This document shows positions 16,711 through 24,713 of a DNA stretch of 64,000 nt, piece after piece. Origin of the DNA: Actinomycetospora sp. NBRC 106375 (GTDB taxonomy: Bacteria; Actinomycetota; Actinomycetes; Mycobacteriales; Pseudonocardiaceae); the NCBI RefSeq assembly GCF_030269665.1, contig NZ_BSTS01000021.1, positions 37,617 to 101,616 of the forward strand, written 5' to 3'. A program made the translations under genes and the position numbers. How positions within the stretch are numbered: the stretch's first letter is position 1; each line of letters begins with the position of its first letter. Below the pieces are notes generated by a model, which did not search any database, had not been told where the DNA came from, and saw only the letters and a list, made by a program, of their open reading frames with translations.

Positions 16711-17355
16711 CTAGGAGCGGACCCCGGTGGCGACGGTGGCCAGGCGGTAGGTCGATCCGCCACCCGCGACGGCCGGTCGCTGGGCCACGGCCTCGACCAG
16801 GGCATCCTGGACGCGGAACGGGTCGGGCAGGTTCCAGCCGCAGGCCGACGGGCGGACCCGCCAGTGCACCGAGCCCTGCGGGTAGGTCGACGGCGGCGCG
16901 GCGAACCAGCTGCCGCGGCCGTGGAGCACGATGCCGGCCCGCTCGGCGAGGTCGGGGCGCAGCGGCTCGCCCGCGCCGACCGGGAACAGCCACTCGCCCG
17001 TGGGCGTCGCGGCGATCGGGACCGGGACCCCGATCGCGCGCAGCACCGCGGCGGCGCGACGGCCGACGGTGGCGGGGACCTCGAGGACGTCGAAGGTCAG
17101 GCCGGTGGGCAGCAGGATCGAGTACGGGAGGCCCGACCACCACTCGGCGATCTGGCCGCAGTCGGTGGACGCGCGACGGGCCCAGTCGTCGAGCACCGGG
17201 CACGGCCCGTCCTGGGCGGCGTCGGGGCATCCGCTCCACGCCTCGCCCTGCGGGAACGTTCCGGGGACGACCGCCCAGCCGTGGTCGGCGAGGACCATCG
17301 CCTCAGCGCGGAGCTCCGTGCCGTAGACGGCTCGATAGCTGTCCCACCACTGCAT
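16711..17355 (-). CDS. Prim-Pol-like (bifunctional DNA primase/polymerase N-terminal domain) protein
   Basis: A 214-residue stand-alone protein resembling the Prim-Pol domain: LADHGWAVVP at about residues 21-30 and the central LPTGLTFDVLEVP. The catalytic Asp-x-Asp of active Prim-Pol enzymes is not present; the strand reads DVLEVP. HGRGSWFAAPPS near residue 150 matches the later conserved His strand. No helicase domain is attached. The start ATG 17355 (MQWWDSYRAVYG) follows AGGAGG. Such short homologues are common in actinobacteria; a DNA-binding or inactive role is inferred. Confidence 0.75.
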   Translation of the reverse strand: MQWWDSYRAVYGTELRAEAMVLADHGWAVVPGTFPQGEAWSGCPDAAQDGPCPVLDDWARRASTDCGQIAEWWSGLPYSILLPTGLTFDVLEVPATVGRRAAAVLRAIGVPVPIAATPTGEWLFPVGAGEPLRPDLAERAGIVLHGRGSWFAAPPSTYPQGSVHWRVRPSACGWNLPDPFRVQDALVEAVAQRPAVAGGGSTYRLATVATGVRS

Positions 17356-17465
17356 CGGTTCCTCCTGGTCCGGGTGTCCGTCCCGGTGTGCTGTTCCCAG
17401 TAACGGCATGCACACGTGGCTTCGCCACCCGTCATCGCCCATCGGCCGTGATCACACGTTGAGCG

Positions 17466-17506
17466 TGCTCGTCGGCCCCGTTCAGCGGGCGAGCGCGCGA
17501 CGAGCA
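17466..17506. terminator. Candidate hairpin downstream of the pilus operon
   Basis: TGCTCGTCG (17466-17474) and CGACGAGCA (17498-17506) are exact inverses around a 23-base GC-rich loop, 37 bp beyond the last reverse-strand pilus-operon stop. No U-run is seen. Confidence 0.35.
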
Positions 17507-17542
17507 GCCGACCTGCGCCCGTTTGCTCGTCCGGGGCGCCGC

Positions 17543-18052
17543 TCACCCGGGACCGCCCTCCGCTCGTCCCGGGTCGAGCGCCGCATGGTCGCCCGCCGTC
17601 ACCGCCGCGGTGCCGGTCGGGGCGTCACCGCCGGCGACCGGTCCCGCCCGTGCGCGTCCGGTGGCGTCACCGGACACGCTCGGCACACATCGGCACGGCG
17701 CGGCCGCGACGACGGTCACCGTCCACCCCCGCGCGGTGCAGGCCAGCACCCGGGCACCGTTGCCCGCGGCGACCGTGGCCGCCCGGGCGCAGGCCACGTC
17801 GACGCCCTGGACGACCGCGCGTGCCGCGGCGAGTGCCGCGAGGTCGGCGGCCGCCTCCGCGCGGTGCCGGGCGAGCGTCGCGGCGCCGAGCTGCAGCCCG
17901 AGCCCGAGCAGCAGGACCAGCACGCCCACCGCGGCCGCCGCGAGCACCGTGGCCACCCCGGCGTCGTCGACGGCGCAGGCCGACGGGCCGTCGCGTGGTC
18001 CGGCCGGGGCGCCGCGACTCAGGGTGGCCCGACCGCTCGCCGCGCCGTTCAC
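17543..18052 (-). CDS. TadE-like protein of the helicase/secretion neighbourhood (Rv3654c-like)
   Basis: A 169-residue protein. One membrane helix lies near residues 32-52 (VATVLAAAAVGVLVLLLGLG), preceded by a short cytoplasmic segment, then RHRAEAAADLAALAAA, the typical pseudopilin-like helix of this family. Four Cys follow in the extracellular part, with a CRC motif. GTG 18052 overlaps the upstream gene's TGA (GTGA), so the two are translationally coupled. It is the last gene of the Tad-like operon. Residues after about 135 are low-complexity Ala/Gly. Confidence 0.8.
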   Translation of the reverse strand: MNGAASGRATLSRGAPAGPRDGPSACAVDDAGVATVLAAAAVGVLVLLLGLGLQLGAATLARHRAEAAADLAALAAARAVVQGVDVACARAATVAAGNGARVLACTARGWTVTVVAAAPCRCVPSVSGDATGRARAGPVAGGDAPTGTAAVTAGDHAALDPGRAEGGPG

Positions 18053-18582
18053 GGCACACCTCCCGAGCCAGCGGGATCCCGTCGCGACGGATCCGTCGGC
18101 GCCGAGGTTGCCGGCGCCGAGGTTGCCGGCCCCGGGTCCGTCGGCGCCGAGGTCGCCGTGCCGGAGGCCGACGCCGGGTCGGTCCCGGCCTCGGCCTCCG
18201 GCGGCGCGCCGGGGAGCGGATCGGGGCCCTCGGCCGGGGCGATCGGCGAGGGCTCGCGGGCGGCCAGCACCTCGGCACCGACCCGGAGACCGGGGAGCGC
18301 CGAGCCCAGCGGTGCCGTGCGGACGCGGGCGACCACGTCCTCGCCGCGCACGTCGACGACGACCTCGGCGCCGTCCGGCACCAGCCGCGCCGCCGCGCGG
18401 CGCGCCTCGTCGGGGTCGCCCCGGGCGGCGAAGCGGGCGGCCTCGACCGCGGCGTCGGTGCACCGCAGCTGCAGCACCACGGCGCCCATCGCGGCGAGGA
18501 CCACCGCCAGGACGGCAACCAGCGTGCCGACGGCGAAGGCGGCCTCGACGGTGACCGCGCCCTCGTCACCGCCTCGGCTCAG
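18049..18582 (-). CDS. TadE family pilus-assembly protein (Rv3655c-like)
   Basis: A protein of about 177 residues. EGAVTVEAAFAVGTLVAVLA is the TadE-type N-terminal segment with Glu at the pilin +5-like position and one membrane helix. It is followed by CTDAAVEAARFAARGD, conserved in the family, then a Pro/Ala/Thr-rich tail. No ATG, GTG or TTG precedes this segment in frame; the only nearby candidate is CTG at 18582, overlapping the stop of the pilin gene as CTGA. The boundary is therefore uncertain. It is probably a minor pseudopilin of the Tad-like system. Confidence 0.75.
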   Translation of the reverse strand: MSRGGDEGAVTVEAAFAVGTLVAVLAVVLAAMGAVVLQLRCTDAAVEAARFAARGDPDEARRAAARLVPDGAEVVVDVRGEDVVARVRTAPLGSALPGLRVGAEVLAAREPSPIAPAEGPDPLPGAPPEAEAGTDPASASGTATSAPTDPGPATSAPATSAPTDPSRRDPAGSGGVP

Positions 18583-18788
18583 AAGGTGCTGGTCAGCGCC
18601 CGCTGCACGATCGCGGTGAGCGCCCCGACGATCGAGTCGCCCGTGATCACCGTGTAGAGCAGCGCCCCGAAGGCGGCCGCGGCGATCGTCCCGATGGCGT
18701 ACTCCGCCGTCGACATGCCCGTGTCGTCGTCGCGCAGGTGCGCCAGCCGGTCGCGCAGACCTCGGGTCTCGGGAGTCGGCGTGGTCAT
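18579..18788 (-). CDS. Flp-like pilin, DUF4244 family
   Basis: A 69-residue prepilin. DDDTGMSTAEYAIGTIAAAA holds the class III signal: Gly before the cleavage site, Glu at +5 and Tyr at +6 of the mature protein, then a hydrophobic helix. The mature peptide would be about 40 residues. It matches Rv3656c by position between the TadE and TadC genes. ATG 18788 is preferred over GTG 18809 for its GGAGA ribosome-binding site. It is the predicted major subunit of the pilus; no prepilin peptidase gene is found in this window. Confidence 0.85.
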   Translation of the reverse strand: MTTPTPETRGLRDRLAHLRDDDTGMSTAEYAIGTIAAAAFGALLYTVITGDSIVGALTAIVQRALTSTF

Positions 18789-18830
18789 GGGGTTCTCCTC
18801 TCGTCCCACGCCCCGGCGGGGCGTGCGGGC

Positions 18831-19601
18831 TCATCGCTGCTCCAGCAGCGGACCGGCGAGCCCGACGACCACCGGCACGATGCCGAGGGCCAGGAAGGCC
18901 GGCAGGAAGCAGAGACCGAGTGGTCCGGTGACGAGCACGCCCGCCCGCTCGGCGCGGGCCTCGACGGCGTCCGCCGCCTCGGCCCGCAGGTCGACCGCGA
19001 CGGCCTCGACCACGTCGGCCACCGCGGCACCGCTGCGGGCCGAGCGGCGGGCGGCACGGGCGAGCCGGGCGGTGGTGGGTTCGGCGAGGGCGGGCTCCCA
19101 CGCGGTCGCGGGGTCCGCGCCCAGGGCCACGAGGTCGGCGACCCGGGCGAGGGCGGTGCCTGCCGCGTCCGGGAGCACGGGCACCACGGCCCGGGCGGCA
19201 CGGTCCAGCGACAGCCCCGACCGCAGGCACGCCCCGAGCTGGTCCCACGCCCCGGCGAGCGCGAGCGGGTCGGGCACCGGGCGGGCGCGGCGGGCCCGCC
19301 AGCGCGGGAGCCCGAGTGCCACGGCGAGGCCTGCCACGACCAGCAGGCCGGCCACCGCGCCCGCACCGGCGACGACAGCGGCCGCGCCGGCCACCGCGAG
19401 CGCCACCCCCGGGACCAGGCCTTCGCTCGCCGATCGCCGGACGGGAGGCCGCGGCACCGCACGGTGGTGCGCGGTCATCGGCCCGGGTGCCGTCACGAGC
19501 GCGGCGGCGAGGCAGCAGAGCGCGGCGGGCAGCGTGGCAGGCAGCGTGGCAGGCAGCGTGGGGGGCAACGCCGCCGACAACGCCGCGGGCGCGGCGCTCA
19601 C
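18831..19601 (-). CDS. tadC: TadC-like type II secretion system F family protein
   Basis: A 256-residue inner-membrane platform protein. The N-terminal part has Pro/Ala/Leu repeats (LPATLPATLP, encoded by a 12-bp tandem repeat at 19531-19566). A soluble GspF-type helical domain follows (LGACLRSGLSLDRAARAVVP; ARLARAARRSARSGAAVADV), with C-terminal hydrophobic helices. It matches Rv3657c. GTG 19601 overlaps the tadB stop as GTGA. It works with TadB to form the platform driven by TadA. Confidence 0.85.
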   Translation of the reverse strand: MSAAPAALSAALPPTLPATLPATLPAALCCLAAALVTAPGPMTAHHRAVPRPPVRRSASEGLVPGVALAVAGAAAVVAGAGAVAGLLVVAGLAVALGLPRWRARRARPVPDPLALAGAWDQLGACLRSGLSLDRAARAVVPVLPDAAGTALARVADLVALGADPATAWEPALAEPTTARLARAARRSARSGAAVADVVEAVAVDLRAEAADAVEARAERAGVLVTGPLGLCFLPAFLALGIVPVVVGLAGPLLEQR

Positions 19602-20416
19602 CGGGCGACCCCGGCGACGATCCGCTCGGTCCACGCCAGACCGGCGCAGACGAGCCCGACCCCGATCACCAGCATCGCCTGGCCCAGGACACCGCCGGTG
19701 AGCACGGACCACGGCCGCGCGCCGATGCCCTCTCCGAGGAGCACACCGAGCACCGGCAGACCCGCGAGGACGGCCGCGGTGGCGCGTGGTCCGGCCAGGC
19801 GCGCCCGCAGGCCGCCGGCGAGGCGGGCGCGTGCCCGGAGGTCCGCGGCGACGGCGCCGGCCGGCCCCGCGAGCGCGATGCCGTGGCGCTCGGCCAGCCC
19901 CCACGCCCCCGCGAGACGGTCGAGGTGCTCCGCCACCGCCGGCTCCCGCCCCCGCGCCGCCCGCAGGGCCGCCGGCACGTCGCCCCCGAGGTGGGCCGTG
20001 GCGCCGACGAGGGCCATCACCCGCGCGGCGACCGGGTGGGCGTCGGTGCCGGCTGAGACGGTGGCCGCGGACGGCGGGGTGCCGGCGCGGACCTCGGCAG
20101 CGAAGGACGCCAGGGCCTCGGCGAGACCGGCGGTCGCGGCCGTGCGGTCCCGGTCTGCCGCCGCGGCGCGACGGTGCCGGAGCACGGTGGCGGCCAGGAC
20201 GAGGCCGGCCACGACGCCGCCCGGCCCGGCGACGACGAGCCCGAGCGCGGCGGCCACCGGCAGGAGCACCCGTCGTCGCCCGAGCGCCGAGAGCCGGAGG
20301 AACGGCAGTCGCCTCGGCCGGCAGCGGGTCGGCGCGCCCACCCGGAGCGACGGCACCGACGGGGGCCAGCACACGAGCGCGGCGGCGAGGACCGTGAGCG
20401 CGATCGCGGCGGTCAC
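19598..20416 (-). CDS. tadB: TadB-like type II secretion system F family protein
   Basis: A 272-residue membrane protein matching Rv3658c. It has hydrophobic helices at about residues 3-18, 48-75, and two at the C-terminus, around a GspF-type cytoplasmic domain (LAEALASFAAEVRAGTPPSA; ERHGIALAGPAGAVAADL). GTG 20416 overlaps the tadA stop as GTGA. It pairs with TadC as the platform of the pilus machine. Confidence 0.86.
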   Translation of the reverse strand: MTAAIALTVLAAALVCWPPSVPSLRVGAPTRCRPRRLPFLRLSALGRRRVLLPVAAALGLVVAGPGGVVAGLVLAATVLRHRRAAAADRDRTAATAGLAEALASFAAEVRAGTPPSAATVSAGTDAHPVAARVMALVGATAHLGGDVPAALRAARGREPAVAEHLDRLAGAWGLAERHGIALAGPAGAVAADLRARARLAGGLRARLAGPRATAAVLAGLPVLGVLLGEGIGARPWSVLTGGVLGQAMLVIGVGLVCAGLAWTERIVAGVAR

Positions 20417-21729
20417 GCCGGCTCCCGCTGGAGTGCGGCGACGCCGGCCGACAGCGCCACGGGCGGGAACGCGCGGACCGACGCGCCCAGCGGCGGGTCG
20501 GCGCGGGGAGGCGGTTCCGGCTGGTCCGGCGGCCCGGGCCCGTCGCCCCAGGGCGGCGTCACGCCCCGCTCGCGGAGCATCGCCCCGAGGTCCGCGCGCC
20601 CGACCGCCCATCCGTCGGCCCGCGTCCAGGCCGGCACCACGACGACCTCGCCCGCGCCGTCCTTCCGCCGCAGGATTCCGGCGGCGTCGAGACGCCGCGA
20701 CCCGTCCCGGTCGCGACGCACCTGCAGGATCACCTGGACCGCGGCGGCGAGCTGGCTGTGCAGCGCGCCCGGGCCGAGTCCGCCGAGGGCGGCGAGCGCC
20801 TCCAGACGGGCCGGCACCTCGCGGGGCGCGTTCGCGTGGACGGTGCCCGCGCCGCCGTCGTGCCCGGTGTTCAGGGCGGCGAGCAGCTCGACCACCTCGC
20901 CGCCTCGGACCTCACCGACGACCAGCCGGTCGGGGCGCATCCGCAGGGCCTGGCGGACGAGGTCGCGCAGCAGGACCTGCCCGGCTCCCTCGACGTTCGC
21001 CGGGCGCGCGACCAGGCGCACGACGTGCGGGTGCGCAGGAGCCAGCTCCTCGGCGTCCTCGACGCAGAGGATCCGCTCGGCGGGCGCGACCTCGCCGAGC
21101 AGGGCGGCGAGCAGGGTCGTCTTCCCCGAGCCGGTGCCGCCGACGACGAGGAAGGCGAGGCGGGCCGCCACGACCGCCCGCAGTAGGGCCGCGCCCGCCG
21201 CGTCGACCGTGCCGGTGGCCGCCAGCGTCGCGAGGTCGTGGCGGGCGGGGCGCAGCACCCGCAGCGAGACACAGGTGCCGTCGGCCGCGACCGGCGCGAG
21301 CACCGCGTGCAGGCGCACCCTCGAGCCCGGCAGGCGGGCGTCGACGTAGGGGCTCGCGTCGTCGAGCCGGCGACCGGCCGCGCTCGCGAGCCGCTGCGCG
21401 AGGCGACGCACGGCGTCCTCGTCCGGGAAGCTCACGGCGGCGCGTTCGAGCCCCGCGCCGCGATCGACCCACACGGCGTCCGGCGCGGTGACCAGCACGT
21501 CGGAGGTGCCGGGCTCGCGCAGCAGCGGCTCCAGCGGGCCCGCACCGACGAGCTCGCGCTGCAGACCCCGCACGGCGGTCAGCACGTCGGCGTCACCGAC
21601 GACCCCGCGCGCCTCGGCGCGCACCGCGGCCGCCAGCTCCCCGACCCCGGCGTGCCCTCCCGAGCTCACGAGCCGGGTGCGCACCCGCTCGACCAGCTCG
21701 GTGGGAGCCGCGCCCGGCGCGGTGGTCAT
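20413..21729 (-). CDS. tadA: TadA family pilus-assembly ATPase
   Basis: A 438-residue secretion ATPase (Rv3659c-like, CpaF/TadA family). Walker A is VVGGTGSGKTTLLAALL at about residues 181-197; the Asp box is CVEDAEELA; Walker B is RLVVGEVRGGE; the His box is GGAGTVHANAPRE. An N-terminal helical domain precedes the ATPase, and the final 60 residues are Pro-rich and probably disordered. ATG 21729 overlaps the ssd stop as ATGA. It hydrolyses ATP as a hexamer to extrude or retract the pilus. Confidence 0.93.
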   Translation of the reverse strand: MTTAPGAAPTELVERVRTRLVSSGGHAGVGELAAAVRAEARGVVGDADVLTAVRGLQRELVGAGPLEPLLREPGTSDVLVTAPDAVWVDRGAGLERAAVSFPDEDAVRRLAQRLASAAGRRLDDASPYVDARLPGSRVRLHAVLAPVAADGTCVSLRVLRPARHDLATLAATGTVDAAGAALLRAVVAARLAFLVVGGTGSGKTTLLAALLGEVAPAERILCVEDAEELAPAHPHVVRLVARPANVEGAGQVLLRDLVRQALRMRPDRLVVGEVRGGEVVELLAALNTGHDGGAGTVHANAPREVPARLEALAALGGLGPGALHSQLAAAVQVILQVRRDRDGSRRLDAAGILRRKDGAGEVVVVPAWTRADGWAVGRADLGAMLRERGVTPPWGDGPGPPDQPEPPPRADPPLGASVRAFPPVALSAGVAALQREPA

Positions 21730-22838
21730 GCCGCCCGTCCCCGGTCGGCGGCGGTGTCGAGCGCGTCGAGCACGGCCGCGGCGGCGTCCTGGAGCGGTCC
21801 GCGGCGCAGGCCGGGGATCTGCCCGCGGTCGAGCAGCACCGCCAGCCCCGGCTCGGCGGCCACCGAGACCACGGTGTCGAGCCCGAGCGCGTGCTCGACG
21901 TCCTCGGCGTCGAGGCCGCCCGGCGCGGGCCCGCGGACGACGACGCGCAGCGAGGCCCCGCGCTCGACCAGCGGTTCGGCCACCCGCCCGGCGGCGGCCA
22001 CCGCGCGGACCTCGGCGGGCACCACCATGACCACCAGGTCGGCGACGTCGGCCACGGCGAGCGCGGTGTCGGTGGGGTGGCGGGGCAGGTCGCAGACCAC
22101 GATCTCGCCGGCCCGCCGCCCGGCCTCGACGACGGCGACCGCGGCGTCGGGTTCCGGTCCGGCACCGGCGCGGTCGCAGCTCAGGACCGTGAGCATCCCG
22201 TCGGGCGAGGGCAGCGCCTCGTGCAGCGACTCGGCGGCCACACGCCCACCGCCGCCGCCACCGAGGACGAGGCCGCCCCAGCGGAAGCCCTCCAGGTCCT
22301 CCGCGCCGGCGACGAGGTCGAGGCCGCCGCCGAGCGGGTCGCAGTCGACGAGGAGCACGCGGGTCCCGCGGGTGCGGGCCTGGCACGCGATCGCGACGGC
22401 GAGCACCGAGGCGCCCGCTCCGCCCCGGCCGCCGACCACCGCGACGACCCGCCCGTGGCCGCCGTCTCCCGCCGGCCGGGCGTCGGCGAGGGCGCGGACG
22501 AGCCAGGCCTCGCCGTCGGGCAGCGACACGACGTGCTCCGCGCCGACCGCGACCGCGCGTTCCCACAGCGAGCCCGGCGGCTCGCCGCGGCAGACCACCA
22601 CGACCCCGTCGCGCCGACCCAGCCGCAGCGGGCCGATCGCGCGGGCCGCGTCCTCGTCGAGGAGCACCAGCGCCGCCGTGTGCCATCGCCGCCGGACGCC
22701 CGCGGCGTCGGGCACCCGTTCGAGCTCGGCGTCCGCCGCCGCGGCGAGCCGCACGGTCTCGTCGAGCAGCTCCTCGTCGTCGGTCATCACCACGACCCGC
22801 CGGGCGTCTGCGCCGCCCACCGCCGTCCTCGCCGCCAT
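21726..22838 (-). CDS. ssd: CpaE/TadZ-like septum-site-determining protein Ssd (Rv3660c-like)
   Basis: A 370-residue MinD/ParA-superfamily protein. The first 125 residues form an atypical receiver-like domain (RRVVVMTDDEELLDETVRLA). The deviant Walker A reads VGGRGGAGASVLAV, lacking both usual lysines, as known for this family. VDCDPLGGGLDLVAG and CDLPRHPTD match the switch regions. It heads the Tad-like operon and probably positions the pilus machine at a cell site; the mycobacterial relative affects septum placement. ATG 22838 has a GAGGAGGGG ribosome-binding site somewhat upstream. About 200 bp of non-coding DNA upstream should hold the operon promoter. Confidence 0.88.
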   Translation of the reverse strand: MAARTAVGGADARRVVVMTDDEELLDETVRLAAAADAELERVPDAAGVRRRWHTAALVLLDEDAARAIGPLRLGRRDGVVVVCRGEPPGSLWERAVAVGAEHVVSLPDGEAWLVRALADARPAGDGGHGRVVAVVGGRGGAGASVLAVAIACQARTRGTRVLLVDCDPLGGGLDLVAGAEDLEGFRWGGLVLGGGGGGRVAAESLHEALPSPDGMLTVLSCDRAGAGPEPDAAVAVVEAGRRAGEIVVCDLPRHPTDTALAVADVADLVVMVVPAEVRAVAAAGRVAEPLVERGASLRVVVRGPAPGGLDAEDVEHALGLDTVVSVAAEPGLAVLLDRGQIPGLRRGPLQDAAAAVLDALDTAADRGRAA

Positions 22839-23039
22839 CGACTACAGCCCCTCCTCGTCCCGGCGCGTGTCGCCGGTGAGGAGCACGCTGCCGCGGTCGG
22901 GGGTCGCGACGTCAGCGCTCGTCGCGGGCCTGGGGACAACCGCACGGGGTGTGGACGCCGGGCGGCGACGGCGGGGCGGGAGCTGCGCCGGACGCCGCAC
23001 CCGTGGCGTCCGGGCGACAGCCCGGCGAGCGAGGGCGCC

Positions 23040-23777
23040 TCAGCCTCCGGCGGCCTCCGCGATGCCGAGCCCCTCGCGCGCGCCGACCTGCCACGCCTGT
23101 GCCGAGTGCGCGAACCAGCGGGCGAGGCCGTCGGGCTCGCCGGTGCCGAACGCCGCCGCGGCCCCGCGGTACTCATCGGCGGCGCGGTAGTGGCCGACCT
23201 CGGGGACGGCGAGGCCGCGGGGATCCAGGCCGGTGCCGACCGCGGTCAGCCGTGCCGCGGCGCGGGCGACCACGCCGGTCGCCGTCGGGAACGGCGCGAG
23301 CGCCAGCAGCTCGCCGTGGACGACCGCGACGAGCACGGGCGCGGGTACGGAGGTGCCGCCGGTGACAAGCCCGGCGAGGGCGTCGAGGCGCTCTCCGACA
23401 CCGGGGTCGCGGCGGGGGCGTCCGAGATCGTCGTCGGTCACGCCCGGCAGGTCCGCGGCGGCGAGCACGTGCAGCCGGGCGAGGGCCTGGCCGGGCGCGG
23501 AGCGCCAGGCGGACAGGAGCCCGCCGAGGGCCTCGGCGACGCGGAGGGAACCGGCCAGGACGGGGTCGGTGACGCGGCCCGAGGCCGGCAGCTCGGCGTC
23601 CCCGCCGTCGAGGCTCGCCGAGGCCCGCGCCGCGCGCACGGAGGCCTCGGCGGACGTGGCGGGCCAGCCGCGCCGGTTCGCGCGATGGTTGTGCACCCGC
23701 GTGAGCGCGTCGCGGACGGCGTCGGCGTCGTCGGCGACGCCGGGCAGGCGGGTCAGGGGCTCCAACGGGTCGGCCAC
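23040..23777 (-). CDS. Fic-fold-like protein lacking the catalytic His
   Basis: A 245-residue soluble protein of a family often labelled 'oxidoreductase' in actinobacteria beside ssd. I see no dinucleotide-binding motif. Instead the sequence follows Fic-protein layout: an N-terminal segment RAARASASLDG resembling the inhibitory motif (S/T)xxxE(G/N) with Asp for Glu, LHVLAAADL, and HGELLALAPFPTATGVVARA, which aligns with the Fic core HPFxxGNGRxxR but has Ala for the catalytic His and Thr for the Asn. It is therefore likely non-AMPylating. GTG 23777 is the start. It lies upstream of, and in the same direction as, the pilus operon. Confidence 0.7.
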   Translation of the reverse strand: MADPLEPLTRLPGVADDADAVRDALTRVHNHRANRRGWPATSAEASVRAARASASLDGGDAELPASGRVTDPVLAGSLRVAEALGGLLSAWRSAPGQALARLHVLAAADLPGVTDDDLGRPRRDPGVGERLDALAGLVTGGTSVPAPVLVAVVHGELLALAPFPTATGVVARAAARLTAVGTGLDPRGLAVPEVGHYRAADEYRGAAAAFGTGEPDGLARWFAHSAQAWQVGAREGLGIAEAAGG

Positions 23778-23916
23778 GAGAGGTCATCGTCCCAGCCCCC
23801 GGGCGGAAGGCCCGCCAACGCCTCCGAACGGTCGTACGCAACCGGGCCATAGCTGGACCGATCAGGTCAATCATCCGTGCATGAACCATAGTCCGTTCCG
23901 GGAAGTGTGACCGGCA

Positions 23917-23932
23917 CGTGATCCGCATCACG
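23917..23932. promoter_or_regulatory. Crp binding site upstream of satP
   Basis: CGTGA-TCCGCA-TCACG is a perfect dyad that fits the actinobacterial Crp/GlxR consensus (T/C)GTGA-N6-TCAC(A/G). It is centred about 60 bp before the satP start codon. A crp gene lies 6.9 kb away in the same window. Confidence 0.7.
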
Positions 23933-23984
23933 ACCGGGTCCGTGCACCTCGGTGCCCGGCCCGCACCCATGGAGAGGAGCGAGC

Positions 23985-24638
23985 ATGTCGAGCAGCACCG
24001 AAGTGCGCCGGGAGTCCGAGGAGACACGGGCCGAGGCACGTCCCGCGGAGCGCTCCGGCCCGAGCATCGCGGACCCCGGCCCCCTCGGGCTCGCGGCGTT
24101 CGCGCTCCCGACGTTCGTCCTCAGCCTGTTCAACGCGAAGATCGCCCCGGAGGCGCTGGAGTCGCTCGTCCTGCCGCTGACCCTGTTCTACGGCGGGCTC
24201 GCGCAGTTCCTCGCCGGGATGTGGGAGTTCCGCAAGGGCAACACCTTCGGCGCCACCGCCTTCGGCTCCTACGGGGCCTTCTGGTTGGCGTTCAGCGCCT
24301 ACGTGCAGTTCGTCGAGCCCTCGCTCGAGGCCGGCGGCGCGAGCGAGGCGGATGTGAAGACGGCGACCGGCATCTTCCTGCTCGGCTGGGCCGTGTTCAC
24401 CCTCTACATGCTCATCGCCTCGCTGCGCACGACCGGTGCGCTCGTCGGCGTCTTCGCCACGTTGTTCCTCACCTTCGCGCTCCTGGCCGTCGGCGACCTC
24501 ACCGGCGCATCCGCCATCGCGACCGTCGGCGGTTTCGTCGGCATCCTGAGCGCGCTGATCGCGTGGTACACCTCCGCCGCCGGGGTCACCAACGACACCT
24601 GGGGCCGCACCGTGCTGCCGGTGGGTCCGCGCAGCTGA
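23985..24638 (+). CDS. satP: Acetate/succinate transporter, GPR1/FUN34/SatP family
   Basis: A 217-residue protein with six predicted membrane helices after a charged N-terminus of about 35 residues. DPGPLGLAAFALPTFVLSLF matches the family signature NPxPLGL with Asp for Asn. Phe-Tyr-Gly-Gly-Leu-Ala-Gln-Phe in the second helix is also typical. It takes up acetate with protons. ATG 23985 follows GGAGAGGAGC. A Crp site upstream suggests carbon-source control; M. tuberculosis also has an acetate gene (acs) in this neighbourhood. Confidence 0.92.
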   Translation: MSSSTEVRRESEETRAEARPAERSGPSIADPGPLGLAAFALPTFVLSLFNAKIAPEALESLVLPLTLFYGGLAQFLAGMWEFRKGNTFGATAFGSYGAFWLAFSAYVQFVEPSLEAGGASEADVKTATGIFLLGWAVFTLYMLIASLRTTGALVGVFATLFLTFALLAVGDLTGASAIATVGGFVGILSALIAWYTSAAGVTNDTWGRTVLPVGPRS

Positions 24639-24713
24639 AACGGGCATCCTGGTCGGCGTGCAGCCGACGGTGACGACGTCGCGGGCGACCTCCTGGTCGC
24701 CCGCGACGTCGTC

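Noticed and set aside
16265..16714. Possible 149-residue gene in the repeat-rich gap
   Set aside because: The translation is the 25-bp tandem repeat and Gly/Ala/Arg-rich sequence; there is no ribosome-binding site or homology.
19531..19566. 12-bp tandem repeat in the tadC 5' end as a regulatory repeat
   Set aside because: It lies in frame and encodes Pro-Ala-Thr-Leu repeats at the protein's N-terminus; a coding explanation is enough.
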